From: Prinsepia uniflora
Taxonomy: Eukaryota; Streptophyta; Magnoliopsida; Rosales; Rosaceae
Assembly: GCA_032719365.1 (NCBI GenBank)
Contig: CM064873.1
Coordinates: 49,598,955-49,662,954 of the forward strand
Direction: 5' to 3'
DNA length: 64,000 nucleotides
Positions 33,441-45,917 of this stretch are shown piece by piece; within the stretch, counting starts at the first letter, position 1, and every line of letters starts with the position of its first letter. Position numbers and translations under genes: made by a program. The notes below the pieces were generated by a model. That model worked only from the letters and a program-made list of their open reading frames with translations. It had not been told where the DNA came from and did not search any database.

Positions 33441-34647
33441 CGGTTTATGAAATGCGAATTCGGGCATGAGACCCTATTGAACTGAGGATTTAGACCGAGG
33501 CCTATCAAATGGATTTGAATCGGATTCGAGGAATCCTGTTGAGATGAATCGGGTATGAGACCAGTTAAGAAATGTTTTGAGAAAAAAGAAAGAGTTTTGA
33601 AATGTATATGAAACCCTCGATATGTTTTATATTGTCTCCTCCAGACGTCGACCTGGAGAGTCACGATCCACAGACCAGAATGGGTATCCCCATTGGGATC
33701 CCGTTCCGAGAGTGGGGGTTACAATTTATGTTGTGATCCCAAACCAGATTCCGAAGAGATGATCAGACTAGGTCCGAAGATAGAGCCTCCCAGATGGAGA
33801 ATCCCTGGGAGAAGACTCGGAGTGAGACCCCGAGAAGTGTGCACACTAGTATAGAGATGATATTGTGACATATATCGGGGATGTGTCCCTAGGGGCTGTG
33901 TGCCCCGAGTTGGCATCTTCTCAGAAGTGCCGCGGATGTGTTATACGTATAAGTACGTATGAGGTTTTATGAAAGTGATTTGGAGGTGGAGACCCCGTGT
34001 TTTATGATTCGGAAAGTGGTTTGAGGCAGAGACCCCGTATTGTACGTTTTGGTATTTCACTGAGAATGGTTTTGGGCTGAGACCCACGTATGTTGATTTG
34101 GGCTGAGTTCCCACATGTATGGATTTATGTTTTAAGATTGTGATTTCGGGTCAGGTACCCATAAATGGATTTATCGTTCATGACGTGTAACACCCCGGAA
34201 ATTCGATTTCAATATTGTAATTTAATGTGTGATTTGACGCTTTTACCCTTGTGATGGGTATGGCCAATTGTTGACTTTTTGATTGATGAATTAAACGGAC
34301 TTTGACATATGACCGTGACGTAGTTCGGGACGTCACGAGTTCATAGACAGGTGGCACGTCCAATTCGGACGATCAGGGAAAAAGTTATGGCTATCGGAAG
34401 TTCAGGGGCATTATCGTAATTTGGACTTCCAGGAGGGGAAAATGTTGACTTTTATTTTGGCAACTAATTTTCAGTTGACTCAAGAACCGTCAGGTAGGCC
34501 TCAACGTCCTGAGTCCGTAGACAGGCGGCACGCCGAAATCGGACTTCGTACGAGGAAGTTATGGTCAGAAACGTGAAATCGGGAGGTTCGTGTCTCGATT
34601 TTCGTGTCGAATATTTTATTCTAAAAAATTCTGATTGGAGGACACCT

Positions 34648-34671
34648 GGTGAGTGACAAGTGTCACTCACC
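34648..34671. repeat. Conserved LTR hairpin, 11-bp form
   Basis: GGTGAGTGACA, two bases, then its exact reverse complement. Compared with the 12-bp form elsewhere, one base pair (A in one arm, T in the other) is absent from both arms. Confidence 0.9.
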
Positions 34672-35339
34672 CATTGGCTAGATTGGATCAGATCCACTAT
34701 GGGATTAAATAGCATTAAAATCCACTTTTGATCTCAGCCATTGATTTGAAGTACCCAGATCTAATCTGAACCATTGATCTCATCCTTGAGATCAAATCTG
34801 GACCGTCCATTTCCTTTCCCTCCATTCTTTATATTTCCTACCCGAAATGCACATTCTGTCCATTTTGAACAAACACCCCAGCTCATCACCCATTCTCTGT
34901 GTCTGTGTGTTGCTGGACTCACGGGGAAGGAGGGAGGCACGGCGGTGGACGGCGGCAGACGGCGGCGAGGTGAGCCGGTTTCTAAACCCGAAACGGTTTC
35001 AAAAACCCAGGATTTGGTAACTTGATTTCCAACGTTTAGTTTTGTGTTAATTTGATCCTATTCGATTCTATGGACTGATAGGGAACTATAGGATGTGACT
35101 TCGTGGTCGGAGGTGACCTGAACGGTGGCTAAACAGCGACGGGAACCCGGGTCTGTTCTTCGAGGTAAGTCTTCAATTCAGCCCTTGTTTATTGATTTTA
35201 ATTAGCTAGAACTGTTTCTGGGATTAAGACGAGTAGTTAGGAACAAACCTGAACAAAAATGATTGAGAAATAGTGGAATGGTGACCGGGTCATGATCGCG
35301 GGTCTGATAGACCCGAGTTGCAGAGATACGGGTCAACCC

Positions 35340-35666
35340 GTCTGAGGACAGAGGTGATGACGTGGCACCCTGTCAGACTGTCAGGTGACGTGGACCAACC
35401 GTGAGCCGACACATGTCATATGTCAGTGCACAGTCAGCACTGACATGTCAGTGACGTGGCCCAATCAGGGACTGCCACGTGTCACTGACATGTCAGTGAC
35501 GTGGACGAGTGCCGTGCTGACACATGGCACATGTCAGATCTGACACGTGGCCTGATAGATCAGTGAGGTGGACCAATCGGATGTTGACACGTGGCAGCTG
35601 TCAGAGTCTGACATGTCAGACCTGACAGCTGTCAGATGACGTCAGCATGACGTCATGCTGACGTCA
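35340..35666 (+). promoter_or_regulatory. Dense TGACGTCA / TGACATGTCA / CACGTG palindrome array
   Basis: Repeated TGACATGTCA, CACGTGTCA, TGACAGCTGTCA and CCAATC motifs lead to three TGACGTCA palindromes at 35637, 35648 and 35659, spaced 11 bp. These match known plant bZIP (TGACGTCA, CACGTG) and TALE/KNOX-type (TGACAG) core sites. The array is in the upstream half of a Tekay-family LTR. Enhancer activity is inference. Confidence 0.55.
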
Positions 35667-37403
35667 GCAGGGACTGTTCCTGCGTTGACCGACGCGTTGA
35701 CTGGCGCGTGTGGGCGCGTGTGAACAGTACTTTTGGTGGGACCACCACCATTCTTTAGGTTTCGACGATCCGGATCCAATGGCGTTGGTTTCGGGTCGAT
35801 CGGAGATCATTAAGTTGGTCAAAATGAGGTTTATTGCATTTGGAAGCGCGTTCGGGCGGCTTTCCCGGGCCAGTTTCGGCCTAGGCTTTCATGATTGAAT
35901 GTTGGGGGTTTAAATTGACCTTTACGAATACTTTGGACTTGACAGGGATTGTACATTTGTACCAGGACGAGGGTATACGTTCGGTTTCTAGCAGGATTGT
36001 ACTGTGAGTGGGCCCGTTTTCATTAAACCCTTGCATGCTTAAATGTTTTCCGATTTACTTATATGTTCACATGCTGGAATCTATAAATGGTTTGATGATA
36101 TTGAGATTTCGGTTATGGCACGTTTCACGGTATTTGGGCATGAGACCCGTTTGATGAAACGTAACGATCGGTTCAGATTTTACCTATGTATACATATATG
36201 TTTGCATGTGGATATCAATAAAATGTATTTGGTACTGCACTGTATAGATCCTTCCATATTATATTGTCTCCTCCGGATGAGGTACCCCGGAGAGGTCACG
36301 GACGTCTAGAACGTCCAGCGTCTACGACGCTAAGCATCGGGGATGCTGTAACCGAACAGGGTTCGGGGATTGAACTCGGAATTGAGACCCGAGTGGCACT
36401 CGTAGCCTTGTGATTGTGACCTTATTGGACGTCAGGGACGTCAGACATCAGGGATGTCGGGATTGGAGTATATAGTGCAGTGGCTAAAATTATGGTTATG
36501 GTTTTATTACATGCCTTATGATTCATATTATATTATTTATGATTTTAAATGATGCTGCAAGCATGTTTGGAAAACGGAGAGGTAAATTATATGTTTTACT
36601 TATCAAATGATTTTATAAACTTGAGTTCGGTCAACTCACCCTTAATGTTTTTGGAAACCCCTCCAGGTCGTGATACTGAGGTAGAGGAGGAACCTGAGGC
36701 TGAGGCATAGGTCTACTTCTGCGTACCTGAACCCCTGTTGGGTGGTGTACCCGCAGGTTTACTATAGTGTCGTGCTCGCAACTTGTAATTTTGGATTTCA
36801 TCCCTTGTCTGACATTCGTTTAATTCGGATTTGATGTATGACTTTAATTTGGTTATTTATGCAATTGATGTTTTGAGGTTAAAATTGGTATGAATTACTG
36901 GGTGTCAGACGGGAGCAGGGCACGTCCCCTTATGGTCCCTGTGGGATCGGGGCGGGTCCTGTCAGACGGTTTATAGGGACCGGCATGAACCCTTGAAAGG
37001 TTTTTTATGGGTCATGACGGTTTATGGGAACCGGGCATGAACCCTTGAAAGGTTTTGAGAATATGTTTGACAAATGGTTTTATGAACGTTTGATAAATAA
37101 TTTTTGAATGCATGCATATGCTTTTATTGAAGGGCATAAAGGTCTTTGTATGAAAATGTTTTAATGAAATGATTATTTTTTCCACTCACAGTTTTCGATG
37201 TTTTAATGCCCTTCAGGTTGATCGCTGATGCGGGCTGTAGCAGAGACGAGACATCACACTCCTCCTCCTACGATCCTGGAGTACTCTAGAAGCCCGGTGA
37301 GGGCTAGAGACGGAATTTTCCCTGGTTTGACACTTCGTGTCAAACGGGATCAGGCACGTCCCACGTTAATCCCAGGGGATCTGGGACCGTTCCTGACACT
37401 AGT

Positions 37404-38219
37404 TCCAACTCCTTAACAAGGGCGTCCCCAAGTCGAGTCAGTCCTGCTTCTTCACGAATTAAGTTAATATTCAACTTTACATGTTAATTTCAAGAAAGAT
37501 ATATATATATATATATATACAAAGTATTCAAAGTTTAAAGTGAGACTTAGATGGACATGTGGCCCAAGTAAATGTCTTAGACTCAGATTGTTATTCATCT
37601 CTTTGGGCAAGTTCAAGAGTGACCAAGAAATAATAAACACGAGAGGTATAATTATAACCCATCACAAATACCGTTTCTTTTCCTAGACATCACTCTCAAA
37701 AATTTCTTACATGAGATAAACAAATTTCCCTGTAATAGACCCAAATCATCATTCATCTCTTTGGCCAAGTATAAGAGTGACCAGGTTAGAAAGAATATGC
37801 GCGAGAGCCAGGATTGATGTTGGAACTCCCTGAGGTTCACTTCTCAAATCGAAATCCTGCAATGAGTATCGTCTCATATCCTAGACATCACTCTAAAAAA
37901 TTTCTTACTCATGATGAACAATTTTGTTCCAAAGACAACTCAAGTGTTAATAAACAACACCCTCAACCTCACGGCCTCAAATTCACTGAGTTCAAGGTCC
38001 TTGAAGGGTTTAGGTTATAAGTTAACAAAAGAGACTTCCACCATTAAAATCAAACTTTAAAAACCAAATAATAAGTGATCAACATATAGCTAAGACTATG
38101 TTTTGACAATTTACATAAAGTATTGTGAAAAACGAAAAAATTATGAACAAGTATAAACTATTATAAACAAGTATGATATGAACAGTTTATATACACTAAC
38201 ACATTAAAATGATTTTCAA
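37404..38219 (-). mobile_element. Non-coding interior of Athila/Tat-like element, near 5' end
   Basis: Between the solo LTR and the primer site there is no coding frame. An imperfect tandem duplication is visible: CATCTCTTTGG...AAGAGTGACCA at about 37593 and 37752, and CCTAGACATCACTCT at about 37683 and 37880. A TA repeat is at about 37499-37519. Confidence 0.5.
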
Positions 38220-38238
38220 TTCCATGGAAACGGCGCCA
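38220..38238 (-). other. Primer-binding site, TGGCGCCGTT type
   Basis: The minus strand reads TGGCGCCGTTTCCATGG a few bases from the LTR start at 38244. This resembles the TGGCGCCGTTGCCGGGG site typical of Athila/Tat-lineage Ty3 elements. The tRNA identity was not verified. Confidence 0.65.
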
Positions 38239-38243
38239 AAAAT

Positions 38244-39050
38244 TGATTTGCGTAAACTAGGCATTTAACTAAACACTTAATTCATGCAATCTCAATTTAA
38301 ACCCCTTTTTTTTGTAGAATGTAGTATGCAATAAGTAGGGATTGTTCTGGACCAAGGAATTGAGGGGCATATAAAGGTTAGTAGAAAGAATAGAAAAATG
38401 GGGGTTTTGAAAGTGTGTAATCGAAGCTACGATTAAAAAACTAAGAATTGAAATGCGAATGCGAATGCTAACTTGAACTTACAAAACATATGTTAGTTTC
38501 ATAGACAAAACCGACACTTTTATGTAAGCATTTCCAATTTAACAATCACATTTTTTAACCTATTCCTAACCAACATATAAACAAGTGACACCATCATCCA
38601 CTTATCATGTCCACACGCCAATATTTGCAAATATTTAATCAATAAAGAAATCTTACCTTTATTACCTTGATTACCATCATAAGTTTTTCATATTGCAAAT
38701 TCTCCAAAACTGCGGACATAAACACTTAAAATATGATTCACCTCTCTTTGTTGAGACTTAGTACGATGTCCTTCAGGCCCTTTATCGTCAGTGAAATTAT
38801 GGTGATGGGAGAGAAACGTGTGCCTATGCACTTTGCCAATTGTACGCTGCCTTCTTTTGCAGCCTGCTCTTCCTAATCCTTTGTTTCCCGTCCTACTTTA
38901 AAGAACAAGCTGCCTCCCTTCTCGTATTACTTTTTTTTCTTTTCACTTAATGAAATGGCGCCGTTTTTGTTGAGATTAGAAAATAAATTGCCACAAAACG
39001 GCATCGTTTTGTTTATGTTTAAGCCAAAAAAAAAAACCTAGAACTCATTT
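38244..39050 (-). mobile_element. 5' LTR of Athila/Tat-like element (right copy), outer end uncertain
   Basis: It starts TGATTTGCGTAAAC. The first 450 bp match 29298-29753. The outer end is not defined; the sequence to about 39050 is T-rich and contains AACGGC motifs typical of such LTRs. No TSD was found. Confidence 0.5.
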
Positions 39051-39883
39051 TCCCCACAACCACTATTCTCTGAGGCATTTTGTCCAACACATGGTAGGCA
39101 TCTTTGGGGCAGAGGATAGGGTCAAGACTTCTCTATCTAAAGGATTTTTTTAGTTGGGGAAGGGTCTAGTGACACTCCTTGTCCCTTAGTCAGTCCGTCA
39201 GTGGTTAATACTACATAGAGGTGGATCCGTAGCACCATCATGTGACAAAAATTTTGACACTTTTTATTAATTTGTACTTTACCTTTTTTCTTCATCAAAT
39301 AGATTTGAGTTATAAATTCATATCAAGTTTGTATTATTAAATTGATTATAATTTTGTAGATAATAATATATGATAATTGGGTACTAGTAAGAAATTTGAA
39401 TTTAATTGAAATTACAAACAATAAATTTTAAGCTTTAGTATAAAACTGTGTTGAAATCCAAAAAAGGGAGGCTGCAAAAATCATGACTTTGCTACAAGTC
39501 AACATCATTCAATTCTTTTTTCAACACAACAAACTTATGTGGAGTGGGAAATCTCCTAATTGAATGTACCCTTTATACCCTTTATATTGACTTTACAAAT
39601 GAAGATGTAAGGGTAAATTGGGGATATTATAAGGTGACACTTTATCACAATGTCATCTCATGGTACTCTCATTCAAAATTTTCCATGTGTCTGCTTAGAT
39701 GCGGATTTAATTTTCGTTTTACATTTTGAAATTAAATTAAAAATAAAAATACAAAATTTAAAGTTAAATACAAAAAAAACCATACCCTTTTTCGTTCTGT
39801 TCTCACCAGTCGTTGTTCTTATCTCCTCCTCGACCTCCCTTCTTTTCTCTTCTCTTTTCACCATCCCTCTATTGATTAGTACT
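39051..39883. other. AT-rich DNA, no gene seen
   Basis: No coding frame or element end could be recognised. It leads into the copia remnant and may include its lost upstream sequence. Confidence 0.4.
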
Positions 39884-40415
39884 CTAAAAGAGATCAAAGA
39901 AACCACTACGGACCTGAAATTAAAATTTGAAATCAATGATCTTGGGAGAATGAATTTATGTCTAAGCCTTAAGCTCGAGCACAGTGTAGATGGAATGTTA
40001 GTCTGTTAATCGAATTACATCCACAAGATGTTAAGACATTTTAATGAGGATAAAAGTGAAACCTTTAAGCACACCCATGATCGTCTGTATTTTATATCCT
40101 AATAAGAACCCATTTTGTTTCGCAGACGACAATGTAAAGATATTAACACCAGCAATTCCATATCTAAGTGTAATATGCGCATTATTGTACTTGACTCAAT
40201 GCACTACACTGTACATTTCATTTTCTATGAACTTGATAACTATATTTGGATTTGCGCCAACACGCCACTATTAGAATGGTACAAAAATATAATTTTCGGT
40301 ACCTTAGAGATACAAAAGATATGGGCTTATTCTATCCCTATGCATTAAGGAATGGGTCAAGCCTTCTTGATCCTTAGAATGATGCACGTCTTGTTGGGTA
40401 TGCTAACACATGTTA
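39884..40415 (+). pseudogene. copia (Ty1) pol remnant: end of RT and start of RNase H
   Basis: Across changing frames the plus strand encodes copia signatures: KLKFEINDLGRMNLCLSL, HKMLRHFN, IPYLSVICALLYLTQCT and YLRDTKDMGLFYPY, the last leading to VGYANTCY. These match the C-terminal RT and RNase H of plant Ty1/copia. The frame is broken by stops and shifts. It is cut by an LTR at 40416 and resumes at about 48331. Confidence 0.85.
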
Positions 40416-40483
40416 TGACAAGACCCAACTTTCAAAACATGTCATAAACCACACCCAGGCCCTACTCCCGCCTGACAAGTACA

Positions 40484-40887
40484 TGATCCAAAACTTCTAA
40501 GAGATAGAACTTTGGTAGAAAATAAGTGTCGCTACTTCTCTTTGAAAGTGGACTGCTTAATGAGAGAAATATTTTAGGAATGACTGGAAAAAAGAAGAAG
40601 AATGAAACAATAAAAAATACTTTCCGATTGAATGCTTAATTCATACAACTAATACACTTTATATACATCATATTTTTCATAGAATAGATAACTAAAAATA
40701 ACTAATGAGTATAAGCCAAAAATAATGAATGGTTTAAACTCTTTAATCAAAACAAACCGTTAACTTTCAATGGATTCAAATGATTAATGTTTGAACCTCA
40801 AAGTTTCACTAGTTTGAAATAAATAAATATTTCCATATGATATTTATTAATATCATACAATTTATTATATTGGATCCACCTGGATCA
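40484..40887 (-). mobile_element. 3' LTR of Ty3 element (404 bp)
   Basis: Perfect TGATCCA/TGGATCA inverted ends. The polypurine tract (GGGGGAGCCA on the sense strand, 40888-40905) adjoins it. Confidence 0.92.
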
Positions 40888-41171
40888 TGGCTCCCCCATT
40901 GAGGAACCTTGAGCTCCTGCACAAGTTATTTTGAGATGAGGAAACGTTGTATTCGCCTTGTCCCGTAGGTACCACTTAGATTTGCTGGGAAGTTGGCATT
41001 TTCTTCCGATGCGGAAATATTCATACTTTCCACGTCGTGTTTCACGAATCTTTTACTCCAATATACAATCCTCCTCTAAAGGATCTTCTCGGTCCATCTT
41101 CAAGTCATTGACTGAAGGAAGACATACTATCTCATCAGGATCATCATCCAATAGAGATGGTTCAAATAGTT

Positions 41172-42323
41172 TCAAATTCTCGGCATTAATGACCGAGTAC
41201 ATATGTATGTAAGGTGGAAGATCGAGTTGAAAGACGTTATCACCAATTTGTTATCACCAATTTGTTTGATGATCTTGAAGGGTCCATAATGGATAGGCTT
41301 GAGCTTCTTGCCTTCTCCAATTAATCGCTCTTTCCCAAGGTGTAACCACACTAGGTCACCTTCTTTAAAGTTGCATGTGACACGATTTTTGTCATGGCGT
41401 GCTTTGTATCTCTGTTGAGATCGGTGTAGCTGTGCTTCCACTTCTGAATGGATTTTTTTTACTTGTTCAAGAAAATTTTGTGCGCGAACATGTTCTTCTT
41501 CTTGTTTTCCACTTAATGGCTTGTCACTTATAGTGAGTGCCATGTCAAAAGGACTTTGTGGTAAATAACCCAAACAAACATCGAATGGAGATTTCAGTGT
41601 GGAGCCATGAATTGCTCGATTAAAGGAAAATTGTAAATAAGGGAGACTTTCATCCCACGTTTTGGGGTGCTTGGAATTATAACCCCGTAGTAAATGCACC
41701 ATAGTACGGTTAATGACCTCTGTTAGTCCATCGGTTTGTGAGTGAAAAGCAGTACTACGCTTCAACTTAGTATCCATCATTTCCCATAAAGACCTCCAAA
41801 AATGGCCTAAGAATCGACTGTCGCTATCTGATATAACCGATGTTGGAAGGCCAAAATGTTTCCAAACGTGCAAGAAAAACAACTTAGCTGCACCTTCTCC
41901 GGTTATAGTTTTCTTACATGGAATGAGTATTACCATCTTGCTAAAACGATCCACTACTACGAACAAGTAATCATTCCCCCACTTGGTTTTAGGTAAGCCA
42001 CCAAGAAAATCCATCAAGATGCTCTCCCAAGGTTGGTTTGGTACTGGAAGTGGAAGATACAGGCCTAACTTCCTATTGGAAGGCTTTGAGGTGTTACAAA
42101 AAACACAACCGCGTATGTACCGAGAGACATCTAGGTTCATCTTTGGCCAAAAAACATATCGACAAAGATTCAGTAAAGTTTTCTCTATTCCAAAATGCCC
42201 TGCTATTTTGGAAGTATGAGCTCCACGAATCCACTGCAATCTACCGCCATCTCTTGATATGCACAATTGTGTTCCCTTGTACATCAATCCATCATTCAGT
42301 TGAAATTCACTAGTCTTTCCTTG
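41172..42323 (-). pseudogene. Ty3 integrase region
   Basis: A 371-codon open stretch carries the HHCC zinc domain (HTSKIAGH ... CVFCN), the catalytic core with DDE residues (LMDFLG; SDSDSRF; TEVINR) and the C-terminal GDLVWLHL...KLKPIHYGPFKI segment. Integrase would insert the element's cDNA. No chromodomain is evident after it. Upstream, a TAA stop (about 42315) separates it from RNase H, so no intact polyprotein can be made. Confidence 0.85.
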
Positions 42324-42830
42324 TTACAGCTCAGCGTAAGCTAAACTAAAATCAACATCAGTGTCATACCCTTTTGCAAATTCAGAAGGAACTATTGGTT
42401 GGATTTGCATAGCCACCAATAATGAGGAACTTACTGGTGTAGGCGGTCGAGATAACATATCTTCCAACTTATTAGTTACTCCCTTCTTATACTTAATTAC
42501 AATATTGAATTGTTGTAGGTACGACATCCACTTGATATGGCATGCTTGCTGTAATTTAGACAGTGTAGTTAGATACTGAAGAGGTTTATGATCAGAGTGA
42601 ACCACAATTTCCTTCCCTAACAAGTAAGCTCTCCAATGCTTCTCTGCTTGATGCAAGGCATATAGCTCCTTATCATAAGTTGGATAGTTTAATACTGGTC
42701 CACTAAACATCTCAGAATGGTATGCAACTGGTTTTCCATCCTGAAGTAATACAGCTCTCATTGCATAGTTAGATGCATCTGCTTCAACTTCAAATGCTCT
42801 GCAGATTTGGCAATGCCAATACTGGGTCCT
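42324..42830 (-). pseudogene. Ty3 RNase H region
   Basis: Encodes EVEADASNYAMRAVLLQDGKPVAYHSEMF...YPTYDKELYAL (given in parts), HSDHKPLQYL and the downstream NKLEDMLSRPP, the usual Ty3 RNase H signatures. A frame change lies between this block and the RT block around 42840-42895. Confidence 0.8.
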
Positions 42831-42845
42831 CAGTAATCTTCCGTT

Positions 42846-43700
42846 TCAATAACTGGAAGGATTCCTCATGTTTCTCCAACCATTCAAACTTTTATTGGCC
42901 TTCGTGAGAGAATGTAATGGTGCTGCGAATAAAGAAAAATGTCTTATCAATTTTCTCAAATATTGACACGCACATATAAAACTTCGAACATCAGTCACTG
43001 AACGGGGTATGGGCCATTGAGTAATAACTTGTACTTTTTTTGGATCCACTTTCAACTCTCCTCCACCTACGATGAACCCTAGATAGACAAGTTCTTTCTT
43101 TCCAAATTCACATTTCTTCCCATTCAACCGTAGTTGACTAGCTTGTAGAACCTCCATAACCTGAGCAATATGATGAAGATGGTCCTCCCATGTGATACTG
43201 TAGATAAGTATGTCATCCAGGTAGACAATGACAAAATCATCAATGAAAGGGTAAATTACTTCATTCATTAGCCGCATAAAGGTAGCTGGAGCGTTACATA
43301 GTCCGAATGGCATAACTAACCACTCAAACAATCCCTGCTTTGTCTTAAAAGTAGTTTTCCAAGTATCTTCTTCATTGATGGGTACCTGATGGTAACCGGA
43401 TTTGAGATCAAGTTTTGTGAAGTATCGAGCAACATCCAATTAATCTAAAAGATCATCAATCCTTGGTAGTGTGTACCGGTTCTTGATAGTAATCTTATTA
43501 ATAGCTCTATAGTCCACACACATGTGCCACCCTCCATCTTTCTTGGGCACAAGCAATACTGGTGAACCACACGGTGAGCAGCTGGGCTTGATAACTCCTT
43601 GTTCAAGAATTCCTTGAACTTGCTTTTTGATCTCTTCACTTTCCGTCAGTGAGGTGCGATATAAACCTAAGTTTGGTAGAAGTGAATCTCTTACCAACTG
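42846..43700 (-). pseudogene. Ty3 reverse transcriptase region
   Basis: Motifs in order are LVPKKDGGWHMCVDYRAIN, NRYTLPRIDDLLD, FTKLDLKSGYHQV, MPFGLCNAPATF and the catalytic YLDDILIYS. A TAA stop at about 43440 interrupts the frame after DDLLD, at a position where glutamine is usual (a C-to-T change). The catalytic aspartates themselves are retained. Confidence 0.88.
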
Positions 43701-44300
43701 AATTTCATGTTCTACAGCTCTCCGCGGTGGTAATCCCTGCACATCCTGAAAAAGATCATTGAAATCCTTCTGTAATTTTTCAATATCGGAACATTGTGAA
43801 GGTGTTAGAGTTATTCCTGGCAGAGTGACAATATTGGAACATTGATCTTGTGGTCGAATCATCAATAAGACAAACCACCCGCAAGAGTTAACCAATTGCT
43901 TGGCTTGGTTAACTGTCAGCAAAGTATCTTCACTTTTGGGCTTACAAGCATTGATGTGGAATTCCTTTCCATCCTTCACCAAATGATATTTACGAAGCCT
44001 CCTGTAGTGAATTACATCACGGTCCCATAAATATGGACTACCCAATATAACTTGGCATACATCCAACGGAACCACTTCACATGTCACTTCATCGATGTAA
44101 CGATTAGTGATTGCAAATTTGAAGGTACATTGCTTTGTAATCTGCATGTCAATGTCCTTCTGAATCTAGCCTAGTGGGTAAGGCTTAGGGTGAGGTTTTG
44201 TTTCTAAGCCTACCTTCTTCACTAGCGCCTCCGAAATCAAATTATTCTGACTTCCAGGATCAACAATTGCTTGTACAACACTTTGTTTCACTTGAATGTT
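43700..44300 (-). pseudogene. Ty3 protease to RT linker region
   Basis: Encodes VVPLDVCQVILGSPYLWDRD (given in part) and HYRRLRKYHLVKDGKEF, typical of the protease C-terminal region of plant Ty3 elements. The D-S/T-G triad upstream lies where the frame is interrupted near 44148-44330. Confidence 0.65.
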
Positions 44301-44488
44301 CAAATGGAATAGCTCTTCTTAGTTGTAAGCATTTGTAGCGTCTGTTGGTAAAGTCATTAGGGCGAGTGTAGTGTCAGGTTGCTTCAACTCTGGAAGCTCT
44401 TCTACATATTGCACTGTCAACGTGGCCTTCCTGTCGTTCCTTCCATGGTTGTTCCTTTGGTTCTTTGGTTTCAACTCAGGATGAAGTA

Positions 44489-45400
44489 TTCAGCATTTGT
44501 CTTTGACATGTCTGCTAGCACGACAATGATCACAATAATTGTTTTGTTTTGGTCCATCCTTGATGTGTTTGCCTTTATTCATCCAATCAGATCTACTTGA
44601 AGTTTTCTGTTTGTCGTCCTTTTTGTCCAATCTTTTATACTTGGCTTCAATAGCAATGGCTTTGACTGTCGCTTCTTCAATTGATTCTACGGTGAACAAT
44701 TTTAGTTCTTTCCATATATAGTCGGCAAGACCTCCAGAATACTTCATGAATACATCATAATCGTCCACATCTATATCCAATACCAAAGCCTAGTTATGGA
44801 ATTCTGAGGTATAATCTTGCACCGATTGACCGAACCTTTGATTGAAATGCTGCCATCTGTACCATCTTTCTTCTTCATAACCAATAGGATAGAATTGTTT
44901 TCTCAACAATTTCTTGAATTTACCCCAAGTCAGTTCCAAAACGTTGTATCGTTTTCGGTATGACTTCCACCATGTAACAGCATAGCTCGAGAGTTTCAAG
45001 CTTGCGAATTGAATCTTCTCAACATTATAATACTTATGTATAGTGAAATAAGTTTCTAATGTGTCTATCCAATTATCTAATTTATCAGCATCTATAGCAC
45101 CATTGTATGTTGGAATTTCAACCTTTAAATCAATTTTTAAGGCACTTACAGGATTTATATGATTTCCTGCTTCTTCGGTGTCATTTTCTATGATGATGTC
45201 ATCCTCATCTTCACTATCATCATCAACATTCCTCCTTGAAGGGGATGCATGCGAATTTTTTGAGGCTTTCAAACTTTCCACCAACTCAGAAATAGATGTT
45301 GATAATATTTCCACCTGTTTTTCTAGCTTGGTGATACGATCACCATCACTACTTGGCTAAGGAACTTCTCCTGTCATTTCTCCTCTCTTATTCCTCGGCT
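44489..45400 (-). pseudogene. Ty3 gag with zinc knuckle
   Basis: The gag core (VEIPTYNGAIDADKLDNWI, ETYFTIHKYY, SYAVTWWKSY, FYPIGYEEERW) is followed by CDHCRASRHVKDKC, a CX2CX4HX4C knuckle, at about 44490-44530. A stop follows YTSEFHN (about 44787), and the codon after the knuckle is TGA in place of the usual tryptophan. Acidic residues and the N-terminal region (about 45180-45314) precede the core. Confidence 0.85.
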
Positions 45401-45499
45401 TTCGATGAACAAGCAAGGGACATACAAGTTCTTCTTTAGAAGTTTTGCGCCGGCCGCGTGTTAGGACCATAAACCACCTTTACCCTTTTCATATCTGAG

Positions 45500-45511
45500 G
45501 CTTTGATACCA
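45500..45511 (-). other. Ty3 primer-binding site (tRNA-iMet type)
   Basis: Reverse complement TGGTATCAAAGC differs by one base from the usual TGGTATCAGAGC. It lies two bases from the 5' LTR. Confidence 0.88.
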
Positions 45512-45513
45512 CT

Positions 45514-45917
45514 TGATCCAAAACTTCTAAGAGATAGAACTTTGGTAGAAAATAAGTGTCGCTACTTCTCTTTGGAAGTGGACTGCTTAATGAGAGAAAT
45601 ATTTTAGGAATGACTGGAGAAAGGAAGAAGAATGAAAAAATAAAAAATGCTTTCTGATTGAATGCTTAATTCATACAACTAATGCACTTTATATACATCA
45701 TAGTTTTCCTAGAATAGATAACTAAAAATAACTAATGAGTATAAACCAAAAATAATGAATGGTTTAAACTCTTTAATCAAAACAAACCGTTAACTTTGAA
45801 TGGATTCAAATGATTAATGTTTGAACCTCAAAGTTTCACTGGTTTGAAATAATTAAATCTTTCGATATGATATTTATTAATATCATACAATTTATTATAT
45901 TGGATCCACCTGAATTA
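45514..45917 (-). mobile_element. 5' LTR of Ty3 element (404 bp)
   Basis: Same length as the other LTR. Its outer end GAATTA differs from GGATCA at two sites, and recognising this reveals the GTACA duplication. Confidence 0.9.

Larger units (their letters stand above)
34186..36964 (+). mobile_element. Solo LTR of the Tekay family, plus orientation
   Basis: It starts TGTAACACCCCGG and ends GGTCCTGTCA, 2779 bp, and matches the LTR of the Tekay element at 57264-60064 in reverse orientation along its length. GACG occurs on both sides (34182-34185 and 36965-36968), a 4-bp match rather than the usual 5. It sits inside the solo LTR at 31418-37398. It carries the 11-bp hairpin (34648-34671), the palindrome array (about 35340-35666) and GTGAGTGGGCC (36004). 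Confidence 0.85.
31418..37398 (+). mobile_element. Solo LTR, plus orientation, interrupted, TSD CTAGT
   Basis: It begins TGTGATGACCCGTCC (two transitions from TGTAACGACCCGTCC) and ends CTGACA. CTAGT is at 31413-31417 and 37399-37403. Removing the solo LTR at 34186-36964 leaves about 3.2 kb. It contains a conserved hairpin (31936-31961), an intron donor with one change (GTGAATGG, 32909) and an acceptor (TTTTTCCACTCACAG, ending 37194). A hairpin minisatellite lies at 33124-33440. It is the same broad LTR family as the LARD and 52054-54697. Confidence 0.88.
40484..45917 (-). mobile_element. Complete Ty3/gypsy element, degenerate coding, TSD GTACA
   Basis: LTRs of 404 bp lie at 40484-40887 and 45514-45917. 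GTACA is at 40479-40483 and 45918-45922. The LTR ends are TGATCCA...TGGATCA (the right copy ends GAATTA through two changes). The primer site is at 45500-45511 and the polypurine tract at 40888-40905. Gag, protease, RT, RNase H and integrase follow in Ty3 order on the minus strand. I count roughly 18 LTR differences by eye (about 4-5%), so it is much older than the LARD. Confidence 0.93.

Noticed and set aside
39650..40009. 119-codon frame as a new gene
   Set aside because: Its C-terminal third is copia RT; the rest is fused non-coding sequence.
41172..41300. Chromodomain at the end of the Ty3 element's integrase
   Set aside because: The sequence after the KLKPIHYGPFKI segment has no chromodomain-like aromatic pattern, and stops follow.
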